A stretch of 64,000 bases of DNA from Antedon mediterranea (GCF_964355755.1 NC_092676.1:30205871-30269870), one strand, 5' to 3'. Shown: positions 44,191 to 56,379, numbered from the stretch's first letter. The notes: generated by a model not told the origin, from the letters alone. Numbers and translations: made by a program.

Positions 44191-46769
44191 AGTGGTTGAA
44201 AAACGATATCGGTTTTAAAATTTTTGTTTTTTGCTTTTTTGCATTTAAACACATTTTCATAATTATTAAAATCTATTCAATTAAATAATAATTTTTTTCA
44301 TTCTTATATAATAGTAATAATAATTGCCCCTCAATTTGATTTATAAAAAAAATGACCCAGTAAGATCAAAGGTCATGACATTATATGGTGCAGTGAGGAA
44401 TTTATCACATGGATATGTGTTGGTGACTATTATTTGTTGGCTATTTGTTAGCAATAATAGTATTGAAAGTTTAAAAGTGCAATAGGCTAGTTAGGTTGTC
44501 AGTACATGCTACATTATATCTAAGTCCTATAATACGTAGTAGCTATGTTTAAAACTGCACGTTGTAGTTTAAAGTAGTCACCTCATCCTAATCATTCCTT
44601 CAACCAAATCTTATTTGTATGTTGTTTCTTAATTTATAGATTTATTATATTTATTAGTGCAAATGATGTAAATTATATGTGAAATATTATGAAGCAAGAA
44701 TGTAAATGCTTGATACAAATAATGTTACAGTATTATTATTAATATTGATTTACTAATAACAATTTGAAACTAATTATATGTTTACTTACAATTTTTATGT
44801 ATTTAATACATTTTTCTCGTTCTTTCAAGATTGCAGGTTTTGTTTGCAGGATATAGCTTATGACTTTGGTTGACTAAAAAAAGGCATTATATACAACTAC
44901 ATACATGGTCAATTGGTATAAGAGGAAAATATATATATTTAGTAGTGTTATTTATACCATGAAACGTGTAATCTAGTTTAGAAAGATTTCAAGTAACAAA
45001 ACCATATACAAACTATTATATGACATACGATAGTTTTAAAATACTTGACGATGTTCATAAAATATATATAAAAAAGAATAAAAATAAGACAGCTCTTTAT
45101 GGTAATTTGGTTAAAACTGAAATACACAATTAAGATGATGCAATATTAAACCAAGTGTTGATTTGTTTGGTTTCAAGCATCAAGTGTAAAATAAAAATAA
45201 TAATAACTGTATAAAAACACCATGCAAAACAATATAAACATTTAGTTAGGTTTAAAACATAATATATTAATTTTGAAGCTTCGTTGTATACAGTATTTGT
45301 TATAAAGTTTTCATCAAACCTTTTATCACAGTCTTAGTTTAGGCATGAATAAATGTATAAAGCAATTTTAAAACCCCAGCATTTTTGGTTTTGTAATGTT
45401 CTACAACATTGATATATTAATAAACACGCTGTAAAAAGCAAAAATATAAAAAATACGCAAAAGTGCTAAACAAAAAAAAACCAAGTGATGTATGAAAATA
45501 TCTTGTTATGAATATAAAAATGATGTTAAATATATTGATTATGAGTCTCCATATAATATTCTATTATATAAATATAGACAGTGTATATTGTTGTGTTTTA
45601 TTGATGCTTATGTCATAATTGTAAGCCATTCTGCTAGGTATGATTGACACCAAACAAACGTTAATTATTTCAAACTTATTTTGTAAGAAACTTTATATTG
45701 TGGTTTATTTATCAATTTCTTACCCCATCAATTCTGATCTCTTAACTCACAGTCATTCCAACGTCCATTAGTTGAACAAAAGTTACAACATGCTATAATA
45801 GTTGTTCTCATAAACCACAATTTTAAATTGACAAACTTTAATTCTCTTAATATTATTAAGATTTAAAAAACGTATGCATGAAAATCCAATCACATTTGTA
45901 AATAAATTTCGATGTTAAATTCGTGTTAAAATATATATGTACTCATTTGTATAAAATCCATGACCAAACGTGTGTCTGCATTATCAATATAAGAATTTTA
46001 ACAACAATTCATTTTTGAAAATCTTAACACCATTATGAACATTTCAAATAGTTTTGGGGGAATTTCTGTAAAATATTTTTACATTTGTGAAGTCATTAAT
46101 TTGCTTTAACAGTATTGTAGTAAATTTAGCAAGACACTTCTTAATATTATTGTGAATCATATACAAACAAATCATATTTTATTGCTATATAAAATGCACA
46201 TTATTTTATACCATCATATTATTGTAACCCAAAAGATAATTGTATTAAAAATATAAGTCTAATCCGTTCATCTGTTGCAGCCATTTGATAAACTTTCTTC
46301 TGGTTTTTCCACCGGTATAATTTCTTAAGTAGGTGCTTGATACATTGTGGTGTTCTAATGTTTAAAACCGATCTGATGCATGATATTTATATTGAATTAT
46401 TTTTTAATTTATGTTTTTAATATTATTAACTTTTATTTAACTATTCATCTTAGTATTATTTAATTAATTTTATTTCTTGTAATTTAAATTTACCTCAAAA
46501 TTCAAACTATTTTTTACCAGATTCATTCCTTTTATACATTCCACTCGTGTGAAGCAAGCCCCATGGTTTTGGAATATTTCATAGGTCACGCTGTTTTAGT
46601 GTATTTGAACGATTATTTACTAATATATGTATTTGTCACTGTTTTTATGCACGCAATAGCTGCTTAGGCAGCTAATTTAAACATCAAAATTAAGACAAAA
46701 ATGTATATAACAGTTGCGATTGTACTTTATATGCTTAAAATGTCAGGCTACAGTATATGATAAATTATA

Positions 46770-46886
46770 TTACTAAATCAAGCTAATATCTGTGTATGTG
46801 TATAATAGCTAACAAGCTATACCAATAAGCCTAAATCAAGCTAATAATCAGTATGTGTATAATAGCTAACCAGCTATACCAATCAG
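46770..46886. repeat. Two-copy direct repeat of about 55-60 bp
   Basis: CTAAATCAAGCTAATA, GTATGTGTATAATAGCTAAC and AGCTATACCAAT are present twice with small changes. Confidence 0.85.
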
Positions 46887-47217
46887 TTTTACATCAATGC
46901 AATTATTGGCCCAAATTATCAGCTTGCAGTCACAATGTAAAATAATGGTAACCATGCCGACATAGTTTTAAAAAGATCATATTTAGTATAATGTTTGTCA
47001 TAGTATGTTTATTTATTCTACAATCGCCAACATTCTTATTTGATAAATTAACAACCAAATATAATTTAATGTTCACGATACTGGATTGAACATTGTAATG
47101 TGTTCAATAAATCTATTGTTAAATTCTTGTTTCTCTAATAACAGTATTGAACTCTGAATTAGTTTAATAATGAATATGTGCTGTTGTTAATGAAAATCAC
47201 ACACATTATGTGTCATT

Positions 47218-48651
47218 ATCTCATATCATTAAAGGCTCAGAGAAGTATGTCACTTGTCTCATTCATTAAAGGCTCAGAGAAGTATGTCACTTATCTCATA
47301 TCATTAAAGGCTCAGAGAAGTATGTCACTTGTCTCATATCATTAAAGGCTCAGAGAAGTATGTCACTTGTCTCATATCATTAAAGGCTCAGAGAAGTATG
47401 TCACTTATCTCATATCATTAAAGGCTCAGAGAAGTATGTCACTTGTCTCATATCATTAAAGGCTCAGAGAAGTATGTCACTTGTCTCATATCATTAAAGG
47501 CTCAGAGAAGTATGTCACTTATCTCATATCATTAAAGGCTCAGAGAAGTATGTCACTTGTCTCATATCATTAAAGGCTCAGAGAAGTATGTCACTTGTCT
47601 CATATCATTAAAGGCTCAGAGAAGTATGTCACTTATCTCATATCATTAAAGGCTCAGAGAAGTATGTCACTTGTCTCATTCATTAAAGGCTCAGAGAAGT
47701 ATGTCACTTGTCTCATTCATTAAAGGCTCAGAGAAGTATGTCACTTGTCTCATTCATTAAAGGCTCAGAGAAGTATGTCACTTATCTCATATCATTAAAG
47801 GCTCAGAGAAGTATGTCACTTGTCTCATATCATTAAAGGCTCAGAGAAGTATGTCACTTGTCTCATATCATTAAAGGCTCAGAGAAGTATGTCACTTATC
47901 TCATATCATTAAAGGCTCAGAGAAGTATGTCACTTGTCTCATATCATTAAAGGCTCAGAGAAGTATGTCACTTATCTCATATCATTAAAGGCTCAGAGAA
48001 GTATGTCACTTGTCTCATTCATTAAAGGCTCAGAGAAGTATGTCACTTGTCTCATTCATTAAAGGCTCAGAGAAGTATGTCACTTGTCTCATTCATTAAA
48101 GGCTCAGAGAAGTATGTCACTTGTCTCATTCATTAAAGGCTCAGAGAAGTATGTCACTTATCTCATATCATTAAAGGCTCAGAGAAGTATGTCACTTGTC
48201 TCATATCATTAAAGGCTCAGAGAAGTATGTCACTTGTCTCATTCATTAAAGGCTCAGAGAAGTGTCACTTGTCTCATTCATTAAAGGCTCAGAGAAGTAT
48301 GTCACTTGTCTCATTCATTAAAGGCTCAGAGAAGTATGTCACTTGTCTCATTCATTAAAGGCTCAGAGAAGTATGTCACTTGTCTCATTCATTAAAGGCT
48401 CAGAGAAGTATGTCACTTGTCTCATTCATTAAAGGCTCAGAGAAGTATGTCACTTGTCTCATTCATTAAAGGCTCAGAGAAGTATGTCACTTGTCTCATT
48501 CATTAAAGGCTCAGAGAAGTATGTCACTTGTCTCATTCATTAAAGGCTCAGAGAAGTATGTCACTTGTCTCATTCATTAAAGGCTCAGAGAAGTATGTCA
48601 CTTGTCTCATTCATTAAAGGCTCAGAGAAGTATGTCACTTGTCTCATTCAT
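47218..48651. repeat. Minisatellite, about 38 copies of a 37/38-bp unit
   Basis: Unit CATTAAAGGCTCAGAGAAGT plus ATGTCACTTGTCTCAT. Two length forms (TCATATCATT, 38 bp; TCATTCATT, 37 bp) exist. On the left, ACTTAT recurs every third copy, a 114-bp higher-order period; on the right (48250-48651) the 37-bp form is nearly uniform. It ends about 320 bp beyond the NDUFAF4 stop codon, downstream of that gene. Confidence 0.96.
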
Positions 48652-48837
48652 TTGTTTTTGGCTAAACACCACTATCATACTTAAAATGAAACTTGCGTGT
48701 AAAGTCGTTTTGCAAGAAAAGGCATCTCTATCAAGACTCGATTGTTGGGTTAAAAAATGCTTATGGATGCAAATTTGTTCAATGTTAAAATACCTGAATA
48801 TTCAAATGATTGCAAACACAAAATTCCCGTAAATCAC

Positions 48838-48843
48838 TTTATT
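48838..48843 (-). promoter_or_regulatory. Candidate NDUFAF4 poly(A) signal
   Basis: TTTATT on the + strand is AATAAA on the gene's strand, about 130 bases beyond the NDUFAF4 stop. A short 3' UTR would fit this small housekeeping-type gene. Confidence 0.4.
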
Positions 48844-48970
48844 TATATCTGTAAAAGAATCACACTAATTTATTATTGATTCATACGCTAAGGAGTAGTC
48901 AAATTAAAGTGTAGACGGCTCAATAAAACACATGTAACTGTAGTCCTATAAATAATTGTTTTGCTATACA

Positions 48971-49883
48971 TCATGCAATTGATTTAGTTAATATTTTTCC
49001 TTGGGGTATAGATGGCACCTTATTGTCTTCTTTGGGTCCAATTGGGACCACTTTGAATGATTGGAAATACTCTAAAATGTTCGCAACATCTAATGGATTC
49101 AACTTATATTCTTCTGCAAGTCTTTCTACTGGCCATTCATTTCTGTTTCTTTGATATTTTGCAAGTAATTGTAATGCTTGTGACACGGACAATCTACCGT
49201 CTGGTACCTGGTCATCATTATTCCACAACTCTGTCGATTCTGGTTGTCGCAATCGGTCAGCAGGCAAAACTCTCGAGTCTTTCGGCCTATTATTAAACTG
49301 TGAAGCGAAAATTTGATATATTTTTTTTTATATTTAAATATAAACATACAAAATAATTATTCCTTACATTTGTCTGTAATAGTATACTTACTTTTGGATC
49401 ATTACCGGACGAATCCACATTAACACTCTGTAGCATTGTCAATAGATTATTATCCTTCTTTTGAAAACGTTTAATATCATCACTGTCAGTAGCAACAATA
49501 GGGCTAACATTTTTATCTACAAATAAACATATTTTTTATTTATTTAATGCCACTTTTTAAATAAATTCTCAATAAATATTATTACACGGACAATTTCTTT
49601 ACAATAACTATATAAGGTGAGGTATAAAACTCGTAATATAATTATTTAGGCCTAGTATAATTGCATACTCTACACTCATGAGCGTCCCTAAAAACAGGGA
49701 CGAATTGACTACGTGGAAATCGTCTGAGAAGCAATACTCGATCCCTGCTGCTGTAAAGAACTTACATTTACTTGTGGTTGGGGTAGCATACTTTGGAGCT
49801 GGTTTTGGTTGCCGATCAAGTAACCGATGCGCCCTGTTTTCAACATTGAAGTTTTTAACTCCTCTTCTTAAAATATTCCCCAT
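48971..49883 (-). CDS. NDUFAF4: NADH dehydrogenase (complex I) assembly factor 4, complete
   Basis: Three exons on the minus strand: 49883-49766, 49516-49392, 49297-48971; 570 nt, 189 residues (human 175). Junctions are AAAT|GTAAGT, TTTGTAG|ATAAAA, CAAAA|GTAAGT and CACAG|TTTAAT and the phases fit. The N-terminus MGNILRRGVKNFNVENRAHR matches the family start, where a Gly-2 myristoylation-like site and the NFNxENRA motif are conserved. The middle exon carries DNNLLTMLQSVNVDSSG and the last exon the conserved GRLSVSQALQLL, EWPVERLAEEYKLN and ANILEYFQSFKV blocks. Known role: early mitochondrial complex I assembly, with NDUFAF3. The apparent + strand ORF at 49057-49296 is its antisense shadow. Confidence 0.95.
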
Positions 49884-50146
49884 TTATATTGTATTAAATC
49901 TGGGTTTATTTTTTAAGTAAACCACTTTTTCTGTACTCGCGGCTAGTAAGCTAGGCCTCCATGCTCGATTCTCTCTGATGTCTGATCATCTGAGCTGGGA
50001 TCGTTTTTTTAATTAATTAAAAAAACGTCAAATTTCAAGAATTCACGTCAACTGTGCTTTGTGACGCGTTACTGATTTCTCACTGATAAATAATATGAAA
50101 TTATTTTAACAACTTTTTTGTGGAAAGTGGGAGGACAATGGGACTT

Positions 50147-50350
50147 TTAAACGGTATTCGTATCTATAAGGCTAGATGATTTTGCGAGAAATGTTGTGTA
50201 AATTCCAGTCCTATTATTACAATTCAGGACTTTTCTCTTTTCAATACGTGGGCCACCTTTGCAGGTGGGGTGTAAACATTCTTTGCATACATTATCAACC
50301 ATCCATTGATTGAGAGGCTTTATAATTCGTTGTGTTCGTGTAGTTGCCAT
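50147..50350 (-). CDS. Small unassigned ORF with Cys motif, possible first or single exon
   Basis: Encodes 67 residues starting MATTRTQRIIKPLNQWMVDN and continuing VCKECLHPTCKGG before a basic EKRK stretch. The CxxCxxxxC pattern, the start context (GGAATGG) and the non-repetitive composition look gene-like, and it lies about 260 bp upstream of NDUFAF4 on the same strand. I do not recognise the family. It could be a separate small gene, an alternative upstream exon, or chance. Confidence 0.3.
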   Translation of the reverse strand: MATTRTQRIIKPLNQWMVDNVCKECLHPTCKGGPRIEKRKVLNCNNRTGIYTTFLAKSSSLIDTNTV

Positions 50351-51018
50351 TCCGATCCTGTTACTGTGATTATGAGAAGTCCTTTATCGCCAACTCGGGT
50401 TTGCAGTATGTACGTAGTATCATATTTTGTAAATAACTATATTAATAAGGGCCATGCACACTTATGGAGAGCGAATCGGGTATGTTAAACATGCCGCGTT
50501 ATATACGAAGCACAGATAAGCTATACTTTTTTTGTCCTGGCTCGTGCTTACGAATAAACGTCTTGTTGAAAATATGTTTGTTTGTCCCGAGGGACCACAC
50601 CCCGGAACGTCTGCAATCTGTCGCTCCTGGTCCAGGGTGTCGCCACTTCCTCCCCCCCCCCCACCCCCGACGACGGAACTTCCTACCCATGGCACACCTC
50701 GCACACAACTTTCCACACGTCCCCATACTAAATTATTTCTAATGTCTTTCTTTTTTATAGGTGTACGGTTGGATTTTAGATAATGTTTGTATTTGATTAT
50801 ATTTTAAATTGGTCAATATCTGATAATGATCAATGATGATGAACAAAATAAATTCAATATCAAAATTTGACATAACTGTAAACCCTTTCAGTTGATTTTT
50901 GTAAATCAAAGAGGTTTTTTGCCTTGGATTTATATATCAAGATTTTTTTATTGGATTTGTTTTTTGATATCAAGATTTTGCCTTGGATTGAACATCTTCA
51001 AACATAGTAAGAACTAAC

Positions 51019-51183
51019 ATGGAACCGAAAAAATAATATAGAGATACTATATTAATATAGAGATACTATATTAATATAGAGATACTATATTAATATAGTG
51101 ATACTATATTAATATAGTGATACTATATTAATATAGTGATACTATATTAATATAGTGATACTATATTAATTTTTTGGTTCAAA
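51019..51183. repeat. Palindromic 20-bp tandem repeat with inverted flanks
   Basis: Seven units ATATAGAGATACTATATTA or ATATAGTGATACTATATTA; each unit has arms ATATAG and CTATAT. The array is bordered by GGAACCGAAAAAAT on the left and ATTTTTTGGTTC on the right, which are inverted, so the entire block can fold. Confidence 0.88.
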
Positions 51184-52171
51184 TATTAACATACTACAGG
51201 ATGAATATAACATGAAGATGTTGCCGCCATTTTTGTTTCAGGGTTAATATACGCGATAATATTCAATATATTTGGTTGTTATTAGAGCTGATGTATGTAT
51301 TATATTCACGTAATGATATGATACGCATGTCCGTTCTTTTTTGTGCCCATTGCTTTTGTCATTAAGTCTGGAATTAAGATGTTGTCTGGAGCTATCGGGA
51401 AGAGTGAAATGTATGGAACGCTAACGTTATTTTCCCCAAAAAACGCATATATCGAACACTCTCCAACCCTAAAGGATTTTAATCCACCAACGGTACTATT
51501 GATAAGGACACATCAAAACTGAAAAGGCATCAAACAAAGTAAGTATAATCATAAGCTTAGGACATATCGGGTACAGTTCCAATTCGAATCATAATAGTAA
51601 AACTATAAAACCAGTGTTACAATATGATATTTATTTGAAAAGCTTCCGTCCCCTTTTGATATTCACTTTATTTACTAATTTAATATCTTTTCATTATCAT
51701 TCATTTTTCTTTTATCATACATTTTGTTCTTTCCACATTTTTCTATATTATCATTCATTTTTGTTATTTGATCTGATATTAACATTTCTGATTTTTAATT
51801 TTAGCATGATGACCCCTCCTGTGTCCGGGGGACTATTTAAATCATTCATCTTGTTCAAATTTTGTTTTCAGGTTCAAAGAGGTGAACGAACGCGCGATCA
51901 TTCATACATATTTTTACATTAATTAATTAAAGGGTGACGGAGGCTCAATCATAATAAATATAATACACAGCTACAGTTCAATATACAGTTCATTTTATCT
52001 CCTGTCGTGAACTTGTTATTGACAGAAAATGTTATTTTATAGTAGGCCTGATACTTTTAGTAGATAAAGTGGCCTATATAGAAAGTATAGGCCTAATGTT
52101 CTTAATTATAATTTAAGCGTAAATACCATTAGAAATATTATAGAAACATACAACAGTTTTTCTGTTCCGAT

Positions 52172-52372
52172 ACCCCTTGCCGTATCCACAGGAATAGACC
52201 TCTATACTAGTAATCTAATCTAGGCATTTGGTTGACCCTCACCCTTGCCGTATCCACAGGAATAGACATCTATACTAGTAATCTAATCTAGGCATTTGGT
52301 TGACCCTAACCCTTGCCGTATCCACAGGAATAGACCTCTATACTAGTAATCTAATCTAGGCATTTGGTTGAT
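52172..52372. repeat. Three-copy 68-bp tandem repeat
   Basis: CCTTGCCGTATCCACAGGAA occurs at about 52175, 52243 and 52311, followed each time by TAGACCTCTATACTAGTAAT-type sequence. Near-identical copies. Confidence 0.92.
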
Positions 52373-54370
52373 GACCAATTTGAAATGTCGGAGACTTAAA
52401 GGATCTTGTACCTAACGTATAGTTTTGCCGTAATAATGGAATACCTAAATACTATAAATTATATAAACATTAAAATATGTATTTATATTTAAGTTATTGG
52501 GCCTATACCATCGGAGATAAGGACGGATTTGTCGATGTCTACGTCGTCCAAAGATGCCTTACAGGGTCTGGTACGTATACGTATTTTCCGTATAATGGAA
52601 TGGTCCTACATTAAATATGCATTTAATATTTATATTATATTAGGCCTCCTATGCTATTTTTAACAGATAATGATGAACTTGTCGATGATGGTTACGTCGT
52701 CCAAAGATGAAAACGGCAACGGATGAGTTACGCACGTGCGCACAAGGTACGTGTGTACACCAGAAGTGAAAAGTATTAGAGCTTATTTATACTGCAATAT
52801 TAATTCTGATTTTAATTTTTAAATTGTTCGGGTCGGTTTGGGGCTTAAGTCCTACTACAACTAATTATCAAAGATGGGGGTGTCCTTTTTAAAATTAAAC
52901 CGAATTTAGTGGCATAAAAAACATGAATGATCCCACCAAAGTATGGTGTAGCAAATGTATGTTGAGGACAGGAGTATACGCTTTTCCAAAGATGAAAACT
53001 GATATACGTACCAGAAAACTGAACTATAGTGCCTAAATTCTGCTTTTATAATTAAATTGTTAGATCGTCATTTTCGGAGCGGTACGATGGTCACATGCTG
53101 AGCTGAAACTGAAATGATCATACTGTATGATCTCTACTGATTGTACGTATGCCCTTTTATATATAGTTTAACATATCATACAAAAATAGATGGCCTGCTA
53201 AAGTATCTACAATTGTGTACAAAATAAATCTTCTTTATTATTTTATTTTATTTTAAGCATGGATGGATAATGGTTTGCCGATTTCAGCTACACACGTCTA
53301 AAAACGGCAACGGGACACTACGGACACGTCACCACGTAAAGGTACGTGATACACCAAGAAACAATGAAACTATAATCCATGTTAACTATCTAGCTGCTTT
53401 TGTTTACAGATTGTTCTGGGCCACGTTACACCGTGAACTCATTCCAATAAAAATAGATGCGTTATCTGTATGGTAAGTATGTCATTTCAATTAAGCATAA
53501 TGTTCAGTGGCGTTGACTGGCCTAAATATTACGGTATAGAAAATATGGGCATTATTATGTTATTCTCTTTTAAACAGATTGATGACGGACTTGCCGACCT
53601 GTGCCAAGACACCTGGGCCTATAGGAGACTTACAGATTGATGACGGACTTGCCGACCTGTGCCAAGACACCTGGGCCTATAGGAGACTTACAGATTGATG
53701 ACGGACTTGCCGACCTGTGCCAAGACACCTGGGCCTATAGGAGACTTACAGATTGATGACGGACTTGCCGACCTGTGCCAAGACACCTGGGCCTATAGGA
53801 GACTTCATTGGTATTACATACGTGCCCGCATACGTGACCACGAATGTACGCAGGAGCAACACACTACCGGTATGAAACTTCACACAGTAGACCTTAAATT
53901 GCCATGACATTATTGTAGTAGTAAATATGGAAATTATAAAAAGTATTTGTATTTTAAAGAAAATGAATTGTCGACTTGGGTTACGTCATCTGTCAACGTT
54001 AAAATGGACAACATACAACACAACTTATTAGTTAAATGCGTCGTTGGGTACATATGCTTATTTTGAAACGAGTGTCGTAGACAATGAATGGGTTCTGTAC
54101 GAAATTATATAAATAGGCTATATTGTGATGTCACACTGAAGAAATGTTATTTTATTAACAGATTGATGACGTAATATCTAACTATAAGACGGTCCGGGAT
54201 AAACACAACGTAAATTAAAAGGTACGTATAATATATACCATGGAGAAAATAAACGGTAAAACTAAAATAATATTACCAATTAGTCTGCTTTTAATTTGTA
54301 TAGACTGTTGACCGGTGAAGACGAGGAACACCAATCAAAATCGTTTTGCGTATAGTTGTACGGTACGTAT
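52370..54370 (+). repeat. Degenerate array of exon-like modules
   Basis: Modules of roughly 150-380 bp share an AG acceptor-like end, a body of 54-90 nt, a GTACGT donor-like site and similar following sequence. Bodies: 52517-52570, 52667-52746, about 52950-53015 (eroded), about 53262-53340, 53578-53805 (itself a four-copy repeat), about 53958-54030 and 54162-54221; a last GTACGT is at 54362. Shared words include TTGTCGATG, TACGTCGTCCAAAGATG and AAAACGGCAACGG. Reading frames are interrupted, so this is more likely a noncoding transcript or a decayed duplicated exon array than a working protein gene. No family is recognised. Confidence 0.55.
53574..53805 (+). repeat. Four-copy 58-bp repeat of an exon-like module
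   Basis: ACAGATTGATGACGGACTTG begins at 53574, 53632, 53690 and 53748; the copies are identical or nearly so. The first follows a pyrimidine-rich TATTCTCTTTTAAACAG. Since 58 is not a multiple of three, the peptide frame changes at each copy. Confidence 0.95.
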
Positions 54371-55164
54371 CCACCTTTTTCAAGTCATCGTTTTGGCGTT
54401 ATTGTTACTTAGTTATTTAATGAAAATTAATAATTACGTTAATTTTACGTTATGATAAATACGTCACAGTACAACTGCGTTACCATGCATGGTGCCAAAG
54501 GAACGCACTGCTATCACTAGCAGAAATCGCTCTGATTGTATCACGGCGGTCGAGCAGAGCTTCATTGACTCTTTAGACATTTTTGTCAACAAAATAAAAT
54601 ACTGTTGCAAAAACAGCTTCCATAAAAATAAAAAATTTATTTTTTTTTGTTTTATTTTCGAATTCTGTGGAACTAAACATCAAGAATACAGTACAGTCAC
54701 CAAAACGCTGAAGTGGATATCTACTAAGACTGAGGAGAGGACGCTGAAGTGGAAGGATGATGAGTGACACCAAACGTAGGACGCGATTACGAGCAATAAT
54801 GCGGCACCAAGTAGAAAACGGATCGGGTATCGGATGAAGCATAAATCAAGGCGGAGGAAGAGTGGGTACCCCCCACATCAAGGCGGAGGACCATGAACAT
54901 TTTAATTCAGCGCAGTTATATAATTATCATAAAATATTTATAAAGTTATTATATTTAAACAAATTCTTAATTTCTATAAATTATTTATATGCGGTTTAAA
55001 TCGTATTTCAGTTACGTCGTATAATTGCACTCATAACACTGCTTTTTACCATAACTTTCTTAATTCACTAATTTGTACTTTCATGCAATGGTATTTACCT
55101 CTCCTTTTTGGCATCCCTCTCTGCTCGCATAGGCTTTCCTTTTCTAGCTTATAAGGTATGTTAG

Positions 55165-55260
55165 GTCTAGGTATGTAAGTAGGCCAGGTATGCAAGTCCA
55201 GGTATGTAAGTAGGCCAGGTATGCAAGTCCAGGTATGTAAGTAGGCCAGGTATGTAAGCA
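55165..55260. repeat. Short tandem repeat, about 30-bp unit
   Basis: GGTATGTAAGTAGGCCAGGT and ATGCAAGTCC recur about 2.7 times. Confidence 0.85.
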
Positions 55261-55557
55261 AGTACGCCATAGGTACAGATAGGTTAGGAGAGGTTCTGTA
55301 CCACTGCATCTGCCTATTGTCTTCTTCGCCTGCGTCTAGCGTTTCATCATCTAATTCACTAAATTTCATGCTCATAATTCATAATTCGATAATGTGTTTG
55401 GCTATCAATATTACGTCATGCCGATATGTACCGTGTTTCTATTTTTGTGAATAAAACATGCATTTTGGATATAAATTGCATTGTAATTGTATTTTTTCAA
55501 AGTTGTTTTGTAATTTTTTTTTTTTAAATTGTAATTATGATATGCCTACAAACTTTT

Positions 55558-55694
55558 TAGTTTGACAAAAAATTGCGATGTGCCCAAAATGATAGTGATG
55601 CTTAAATATGTTAGTGCTATGACATCATCGTGTCCATATATGGGCACATCATATTTTTTTGTCGCATAAAGTTTGATAGTGTAGACAGAGCTTT
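55558..55694. mobile_element. MITE family 1 copy, inverted, 5' of SMARCAD1
   Basis: TTTGACAAAAAATTGCGATG at the left; CATAAAGTTTGATAGTGTAG and ACAGAGCTTTA at the right, the reverse orientation of most intronic copies. Confidence 0.88.
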
Positions 55695-55741
55695 AGACCG
55701 CAAAAATGGAAAATGTCACGAAATTATAAATTTGTGAACAT

Positions 55742-55793
55742 TTTAAAAGAAGCGGCAAAAACCTTTAAATATGTTTTTGCCGCTTCTTTTAAA
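55742..55793. repeat. Perfect 21-bp inverted repeat
   Basis: Left arm 55742-55762 (TTTAAAAGAAGCGGCAAAAA then C) and right arm 55773-55793 are exact inverses around CTTTAAATAT. A transcript would form a 21-bp stem with a 10-nt loop. It is 48 bp right of a MITE copy and lies inside a 76-codon ORF (55713-55943) that I do not recognise. Confidence 0.92.
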
Positions 55794-56379
55794 TTATTTG
55801 TATCACAAACATACCCAGTGGAATTTTCCCCAGCGGGTTTCTATCCACTCGAAAAAGTGTTAAATATGGGTGTCCCTGAAGGTTATAATAAATGTATTGA
55901 TCCATATTTGTCGTCACTTTTCCAAGAACAGAAACTTACATGAACATTTTTCTAAGAGAATCAAGAAAGCATGCCCATCTGATCCGATGTGGAGTCACCA
56001 GTAAATTGAGGTTTAATGATAAACATTATAGTTTTGATCGCATTCTAATTATGATTATTAATAATTTCAATAATTATTTCAATAAATTAAATAATTTATA
56101 CAATTTTCAACAATATTACATTTCTTTAAAAGGCAGTGGCTATCAAAGATGATCAATTTTATCCGGCCTCTAGTATGTTCCAGTTGATGCGCAGCGGTCG
56201 GCGATTTCGTTCTATAGTAAGGCCAATGGCACGATTTACAAATAGTTTCTTTCCAGGAGCTATTAGAGCCACATAATGTAGACACTTTTTTGTAATGTTT
56301 TTGAATTCGTGTTGTGTCGTGTTGCGTGTTGGATATTGTGCTCCGCCAACAGAGCATAACAGAATGTCTATGTTTTTTC

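Larger units (their letters stand above)
43943..47217. other. Tomosyn 3' UTR and AT-rich intergenic region
   Basis: No coding exon seen. Several AATAAA-like hexamers occur, for example near 45347, so the 3' end cannot be fixed. Features inside are a 3'-UTR repeat (43999-44190) and a two-copy repeat (46770-46886). Confidence 0.6.
49884..52370. other. NDUFAF4 upstream region
   Basis: The first few hundred bases should contain the NDUFAF4 promoter; no TATA box is evident, and a perfect AATTAATT-centred AT palindrome lies near 50012. Also present are a minus-strand 67-codon ORF (50147-50350), a C-rich block (50650-50680), a 20-bp palindromic repeat (51019-51183) and nothing else I can assign. 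Confidence 0.5.

Noticed and set aside
47218-48651. Regular repeats considered as a CRISPR or satellite centromere
   Set aside because: No spacers; only 1.4 kb and ordinary minisatellite structure.
49057-49296. 79-codon + strand ORF
   Set aside because: Antisense shadow of NDUFAF4 exon 3, which has clear homology on the other strand.
54489-54842. Overlapping ORFs of 92 and 89 codons
   Set aside because: Short, on opposite strands over the same bases, without a family match or splice context.
55046-55375. 109-codon minus-strand ORF starting MSMKFSELDDETLDAG
   Set aside because: The start looks protein-like, but the middle is the 30-bp tandem repeat and no family or splice partner is seen; not enough support to call a gene.
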